In this document: positions 57,987 to 64,000 of the stretch, piece after piece
Numbering within the stretch: position 1 is the stretch's first letter
Layout of the letters: each line of letters begins with the position of its first letter
Assembly: GCA_013397865.1 (NCBI GenBank)
Contig: VZTI01001288.1
Coordinates: 317,446 to 381,445, forward strand
Source: Struthidea cinerea
Lineage: Eukaryota > Chordata > Aves > Passeriformes > Corcoracidae
Direction of reading: 5' to 3'
DNA: 64,000 nucleotides
Program-made: the position numbers and the translations under genes
Notes under the pieces: generated by a model
Seen by the model: only the letters and a program-made list of their open reading frames with translations
Told to the model about the DNA's origin: nothing
Databases searched by the model: none

Positions 57987-60900
57987 TTATATTAACCAGA
58001 TCCACCCAGAAATTCAACAGCCTCCCACCTCATCACTTCCCAGGAAGTTGGTGAGGTATTAAAGACCTTGTTTCAGAGACATATTAATTTTCATTAGGGA
58101 TTTTCTAATAAATTCCTTCAATGAGAAAGGTATACTTTGTTAGAGGCTGCAGCTCTAAACACTGCTTGTGGGAGTAGGTAGCATTCCTTTCCTACTCATC
58201 CATGGAGGTTTCCAGCCAAAAAACAGGGACACAAGTAGCCAAAGTAAGGAGCCCACCCAAATAAAGTAATGCCATGCCATTGGAAAACAGTGGAAAATGT
58301 TCTGGAAATACTCATGTCATGTTCTCCAGCAGTAGAGTTTTTTTACAGAGGATGTTCCCACTAACAAAGAGCCCATGAACAAATCTTCTCTTCTGGTTCC
58401 ACCTTTTCCCTTTCTGCTGTGTTCCCCAGCTGCCAAGGTGTGAGCTTCGGGATTGAGAAAGATGAGTAGAAATATATCTTAATTTTTTAGGGGACAAAAA
58501 GAAGAAAAATAAATAATTATGGTCATTGCAAGAAGATTTGACTCCCTCCAACACATTGAGGGTAAAACCACAACCCTTCAACCTGGCTGATTGTTCTTTA
58601 GTCCGTGGAACTCCCTGAATCCCTGAATGTTTATGCAATTATGGGCAGAGATTATATTCCATCCTTCTTGGGCCACATTTGGTCTTTGAATCAAAGCAAG
58701 GTTTTCCCCCTTTCCGCCGCCCTTCTCCAGTACATTTATGGACAGGTACTGTGTTCATCTTAGGGGTCGTTTAGTAGGCAAGAGGTAGCACAGGTTTTGA
58801 GTTTCATTTCGTGAGAAGGTTACATATTCCCTGGTGTTTCTTGTTGTCCTTTCCCTGCATTTCTTCTGGCTGGGATTCTCCCTCCCTGGAAGGTGCCCAG
58901 CGATGCTGGGCTCTCATCGACGCCTCTCGCAAAGGCTGCCCCGCTCCCTCGTGTCCGCCCAGTCCCCCTTCCCAGGATCAGATCCGCTCTTCCCAAGAAA
59001 AGCTGGTGCTCTGGAGTCACCCTGGGATTAATTAGCCCAGCTGGGTCTTTTCCTCCTTTTTTCATTTCCTTCTGGTGACCAAACTCCACCAGGCTGCCTG
59101 GCTCTCTGCTGCGGAAGCACAGCTCCAGTTTGGGCTCAATTCTTGCCATCCTGGAGCCTCTGGGTGCCAGGCACGACCCAGGCTGCTCCACAGCCCGGGC
59201 AGCAGGAAAATCTGAGTTCCCATAGGACTGGTAGTAAAGCAGGGGCTTGTCCTGCGTTTCCCCAGAGCTCCCTGAAGCAGATGCAGCTCTGGAAAACAGT
59301 TGAGCCTGACAGATCTCCAGGCTGAGACAAAAAGCCATTTGGTCAGAGCATGATCATCCAGCTGTATTCAGGACACAGCTTGCTGATTTTATGGGTACAC
59401 ATATATCTTTTAGGACTAGAAATCAGCCTTGTTTTTCTCTTCGTGTGTAATGTTTGACATATGATGTAAATTTACTTTTACAACGTACAGACATAAAAGC
59501 TACTGTGGCTTGGACGTAGAATTTATTGATTGTAGAAAACTGACTACCAGGTTTGTTGATTAAGATTTTTTTATACAATGGGAAAGACAGAAAAAATCAA
59601 AGTACATTAGGGCAAGTTTTGCAATAGATAGAGGTAATTCAGTCTCTTAAAATTTTGCTGCTGTAACTAAATTATGGATTTGTTTTAGCACAGCCCTCTC
59701 CTGTTATTTTAAAGGTGTCTTCAGTAATCATCTACCTATCTATAGGCTTAGCTCAATTAATAAAATTTCCTAACTATATTTGTACATGCCCAAGTGGTTA
59801 CTTATGAATTTAAAATTATAAAGCAAGGTTTGTCCCTTCTCTAGGACAACAAGGCCATAAAATTTCTTCACGGGAGCCTGTGCAGAAATGCAGTGACAAA
59901 CTCTAAAATCAACGAGAGAACAGCCTGATTAGGAGCTACACCCCGATGCTTTTAGATGGGTTTGTGCTCTCACAAACTGCAGGCCTGCTTTGCTGTGTGC
60001 CCATCACTTGTGCGGGTAGTGGCACCCATTTTGTTCCCAGGAGAGACTGGGACGACACAAAATACCTCTGCTTTCTTTGTCCTTTTCTTGCTCATCTTAT
60101 GCTTGAACGTATCTATCTTTTCTAGCAGAACTTTATAAATGCTGTCTGTGTTTAAGACGTGCAATGGACAGAGCCTGGCCTCTGGTTGTTATCACGGCCT
60201 GGTTCATATAAAATTTTCTAGCCTGGCTTTGTAATTGAAACCATTTTCATGCTGCAAACACAGAAAGCTACGGACCAAGCCATGCATGCAGCTGAGAGAA
60301 CGTGTTCTGCTCCAAAGTATCATTAAAGCAATTTCCCATAATGTCTGGCAGGGAGTGGGTTTCTTCTAATGATTTTATTAAAAAGCGAATTAAAGGCCAA
60401 AGGTTGCTTTCCTACAGCCCTTAATTTCCTGTTCCAGTGCCAAACGCTGCACGCAGGAGCTGCTGGGAGCGGGAGACAAGGGAGAATTCCTCCGGGATCA
60501 GCCCCCGGAGCTGCGGTGTGTGCAGCCCTGCTCTCTCAGTGCCATCAGAAAACACAGTGACACGAGCACACAGCGATCAATTACTGACACAGACCTGTCA
60601 AAAGGAGAAAACTGTTGACTCCAAACAAGGCTCAGGAGTTCTGCTCAATACCTGGAACACGAATTTCCATTGATGCTGTCGATGTGACAGCAGCGTAATT
60701 CCAGGGAGGATAACCCACAGGAAAAGTGGATCCTGCCCTCTGGACTAGTGGCACGAGTTTGCATTTTTCATGGCTTATTTATGCAGCCTGGATGTTGCCA
60801 AATTTTTATTTCTGCTTTTCAGGGGGTAAGCTCATGGAGCTTTTCCATCTGAGGAGCAAAACAGGGTCCTCTGCGAAGAAGCAAACAAACCAATGCAATA

Positions 60901-63626
60901 AGAATGAACTTACAAAATAATAAGGGCCCTGACCGGCCCCAGCCTGCTCCTCCTTGGATCTAAGCACCTCTGAGTGCACGTGAGAGAGAAAACGCAGCAC
61001 CCCGACACAGACAATGGGTGTTAAACACTAGAGGTTCGGAGTCGGATGGGACTTGCTTCCTGTGGTCTCCCATTATTTGGAAAATCAAACCTAAATTCCC
61101 TCCTGGTGTGCAGAAGGACTCTGTGAGATGCAACTTGCACCTCACAGCATTCGTGGGTTTGGCCAAATGTAGGAGCAAGATGTTGGTAAAACTCCAGTCT
61201 TTAAAATACTTTAATGAAACAACTATAATTTACCCCACTGCAAGAGCTATAAACTGTAATTTAATAACGTGCTTGTCAGGGGACAGCTTTTTTAAATAAT
61301 AATAAAAAAAAAAGTTTTAGTATTATTAAAGAAACGTGGTGTATAAAAAATGTCTAATTGCTGAGGAAACAGCATGATTATGATTTTCAGATATTTAGAA
61401 CGGGAAAATCATTCTAAGCAAGGGAGCTGTGTTTTTATGGTGGAGGCTTGCTGTACGAGTCCCATTAAGTTTTCAAGGAAATGCTGTTCCAAATCTTTAC
61501 CGTGCTTCCAAATTATGCTGAACTGCTGAGCTTTCATCCTGCTCCAGCAGTGGGTTCTCAAACATAGATGACATTTCTTGCTTGGGATTTAAACATCTTT
61601 CAAATAAAAGAAGCTTATTTCTTACAGGACAGAGCTTCATGCTTTGGGCTCTTGGATTTCCAACTTCAGTTCCCATAAAGTACCCCCAAACCATCAGTTT
61701 TGAGATCAGTACCTGGAGTGGTTCGAACTCTCTGAAAGCTCAGCTCAGGGCAAGTTTAGCCAGGCAAAACCATGTAATTTCTGCTCCATCTTGGTTGCAG
61801 TCATCTGCTCCGACACAAAATAGGATTAAGAATCATATAACTGCTTCCAGCTAATAGATTTAGGCTGTGGTTCCAGGATTATTAATACCAGATCTGTGCA
61901 CTGCCAGCTCACCCAGGACTATAAATCTAATGTGGATCAGGCATGGACACATGATTGTGTTTTGTCAAATTAGCCAAGGGACATGATATGGAATTTATAC
62001 CAGCTTTATCCTCCTATGCTAGCTGCACTCCTGCTGTGGGAAGGCAGGAGATTGCTGGCCCAACATAAAGTGAAAAAATACTGATACACCAAAAAAACTG
62101 CTGTTAAAAAGGCTTTTTTTTTGGTTGTTGTTGTTGTTTTGACGAATGTGAGCCATTGATTGGAGTTTTTTTTATGCTCTAGCGGCGTGTTGCTCATCTG
62201 GCACATGGCGCTGGTGGTGTGATACCACAAATCTTACAGCTGGCTGCAAACCACAGCCTTAGGAACTAGCACTTGAGTTCCTGTCACGTAGCTGCCCTTG
62301 GAAATCTCTTTCCAGGGCAGTAACCATTGTTTCCTTATCACATCTTATGGGGAGCAAGAGGTTTTTTATGATACCCCCTTGTTTGCCTGTGACAGGTCTT
62401 TTCTCTTGAAAAACCAACTTGTGGAGGACTCTCACGCATGTTTGCTGCAATGCAGACAATGCTGGTTTCAATAGTGAGCTTTAAAACCTTAGAAGGAGGA
62501 GTCCACATTTCCTCATTACTCTGGAGGTACGTTAAACATTAATTCTTGGTGTGGTTGAGGGGTTGGGATTGGAAACTTACCTTGCCAAAAGCAAAAAGTG
62601 GAGCTCTCCTTAGTCCCCAGGTCATCGAACAGCAACAAACAGCAATTTAAGGAACTACAAATAACCCTGGTTTTCCGTAAATGGGCAAAGGGGCAAAAGA
62701 GTCTTCACTCTTCATTTTCTGGGTAAATCTAGCCTTGCAAAACGCATCCTGATGAAGGGACCAATTTATTCTGACTGAGCAATGAAGATGGGAGATTGGA
62801 GGTGATGTGTTTTGAAGAGAAGATATCACAGTAAACAAACAAGTTCAGCCTGGGATTTTTCAAAAGGATAGAGCCCCACTCCACAAAACAGCTTTTTCAG
62901 GACAAACCTCTGCAAGAAGATGCAAAGCAGGTGAAGATCTGCTCCAGGGAAGCTGCAGCAATGTTAATGAGCCTTTCACACCAACCCAGCTCACCTCGCT
63001 GCAAGCCACTTCGGCGCTCAGCCCTCCTCTCACCTTCACAAAAACGACTGGTCCTGAGGACTTCTACATTGTCACACTTGAAACACACCAGCAGCGCTTC
63101 CGAGCACTGCTTTGGATATTTTCACACTGGAAATCAGGGCAAAGCGGAATCTGGAGGGCCCTACATGCTGTATGAGGCCTGCAGGTCAGGATTGACATTG
63201 CAGTGTAACTGAAGTCAGGCTTTGACCCTTAACTTGGAAACACAAAGCTGAATTTTCCCCTCATTTTCCCCCTCCCGAATCCTCCCTGGTTCCCTACATG
63301 GCTGTTCTGTATTATGATCCCTTTAAATAAGCAGCCTGTCATTAGCTTTTATCCCAGTGCTTGCTCAGCCGGACTAAAGCCTAGGTCTCTTTGTTTTTAA
63401 GACTTGCTTGGTGTGTAAGTGCCAGATGTTTCCCATCTCTTGGCTCTTGGTGAAATAAACACGAACTGCCATAACCTTCACCTTTCAACTCTTACATTAC
63501 CTATTCCTAAAGTTCAAAAAATGGATGTGTGTTTATGCAGCAAGGCTTTGAACTACCTTCCAGGTTTATGTCAAAAGTCCGATTCTCCAGGCAAAGATAA
63601 CAGATGAGAAGGGATTTTGGTGCTGC
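57987..63626. other. Unique non-coding stretch
   Basis: No repeat family is recognised. 58820-59340 is GC-richer with mirrored frames of up to 172 codons (minus) and no domain. 59395-59900 and 61190-61440 are AT-rich. 60200-60420 is repeat-free and AT-rich with ATTAAAG-type cores and could be constrained. A (GTT)n run lies near 62123-62138. Confidence 0.5.
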
Positions 63627-63633
63627 TATAAAA
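63627..63633 (+). promoter_or_regulatory. Isolated TATAAAA box
   Basis: TATAAAA is followed 30 bases later by GCAGT, a weak initiator match at A63657. No donor site or open frame follows before the CR1 at the window edge. Weak support. Confidence 0.15.
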
Positions 63634-63898
63634 TCCACCTCCTGCACCAGCGGAGCAGTAGTCTTCGTGGAGGAGAGTAATCTGTGGGGATTAGAGACCC
63701 TGTAAAACTGATCTGACTTTCAGGCCGAATCACTCAGCTCTGGATTTGGCCCTCCTGGGAAGCAGAGTGCTCTGTGGGTGACAGTGCAGTTATTTGATAT
63801 AAAAGCAGTTTCAACGTGCAGAGTCCACGGGGATTTTTCTGATGCGTCACAGCTTTTAGCAGAAAATGTGGAGTTCACCCCTTCAATGTATTTCCCTT

Positions 63899-64000
63899 AT
63901 AGAATGATAGAATGGTTTGGGTTGGAAGGGGTCTTAAAGACCATCCACTTCCAAATCCCACTGCCACAGGCAGGAGCACCTTCCACTATCTTAACAACTT
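63899..64000 (-). mobile_element. CR1 LINE 3' end, continues past window edge
   Basis: Read on plus: ATAGAATGATAGAATGG, TTTGGGTTGGAAGGGGTC, TTAAAGACCATCCACTTCC, then CAGGCAGGAGCACCTTCCAC. This is the reverse complement of a CR1 3' end, so the element lies on minus with its 3' terminus at 63899 and its body beyond the right edge. Confidence 0.93.

Noticed and set aside
1..64000. CRISPR arrays, operons or phage-type systems
   Set aside because: The repeats and composition are those of a vertebrate nuclear genome; no array of spaced repeats or tightly packed genes exists.

Overview
The window looks like nuclear DNA of a bird, most likely a passerine (songbird). The main evidence is repeat content. 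At least eight pieces of CR1, the dominant avian LINE, lie on both strands, several ending in the CR1-type ATTCTATG octamer tail. A short interspersed element at 40111-40242 joins a decayed tRNA-Ile body to a CR1-X-type tail, the architecture of the passerine family TguSINE1. A complete 438-bp solo LTR sits at 1869-2306. There are two assembly gaps (13006-13104 and 38380-38403), so this is draft vertebrate sequence.

I find no protein-coding exon I can defend. Open frames are short (longest 221 codons), have no recognisable domain, often overlap frames on the other strand, and are about what chance gives in 64 kb. There are no operons, tRNA or rRNA genes, and no CRISPR array. The window is best read as intergenic or intronic DNA from a gene-poor region, with repeats and possible regulatory sequence.

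Layout: 1-3700 has an ATTTTT-type simple repeat cut by the window edge, a (CAG)6 run, a 44-bp tandem duplication, the solo LTR and a CR1 3' end. 3700-18260 is mostly unique sequence with CpG-enriched patches near 7.7-8.2 and 16.3-16.7 kb, an AT-rich possible enhancer near 8.9-9.3 kb, gap 1 and a CR1 at 15.6 kb. At 18261-18420 a TATA box, an initiator-like site, a very CpG-dense stretch and a consensus splice donor line up as a possible promoter and first exon. 18.4-34 kb is mostly AT-rich unique sequence with a TATC microsatellite, a 26-bp palindrome near 22.97 kb and a CCAAT/TATA arrangement near 29.1 kb. 34.8-40.3 kb holds an unexplained minus-strand open frame, two CR1 pieces, gap 2, an 11-bp minisatellite and the SINE. 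44.7-46.5 kb has the strongest CpG-rich patch, a heptamer repeat and the longest CR1 copy. 46.5-64 kb holds a GATA-motif cluster, an E-box palindrome with a TATA box near 50.35 kb, a CTCF-like site at 57.97 kb, and CR1 pieces at 50.6 kb, 55.4 kb and the right edge.

The repeat calls are solid. The regulatory calls rest on motif grammar alone. I did not find a demonstrably new system; the best candidates for a second look are the promoter/first-exon arrangement at 18.3 kb, the CpG-rich patch at 44.7-45.1 kb, the palindrome at 22.97 kb and the repeated TTTTGTCATGAT motif at 9.0-9.2 kb.
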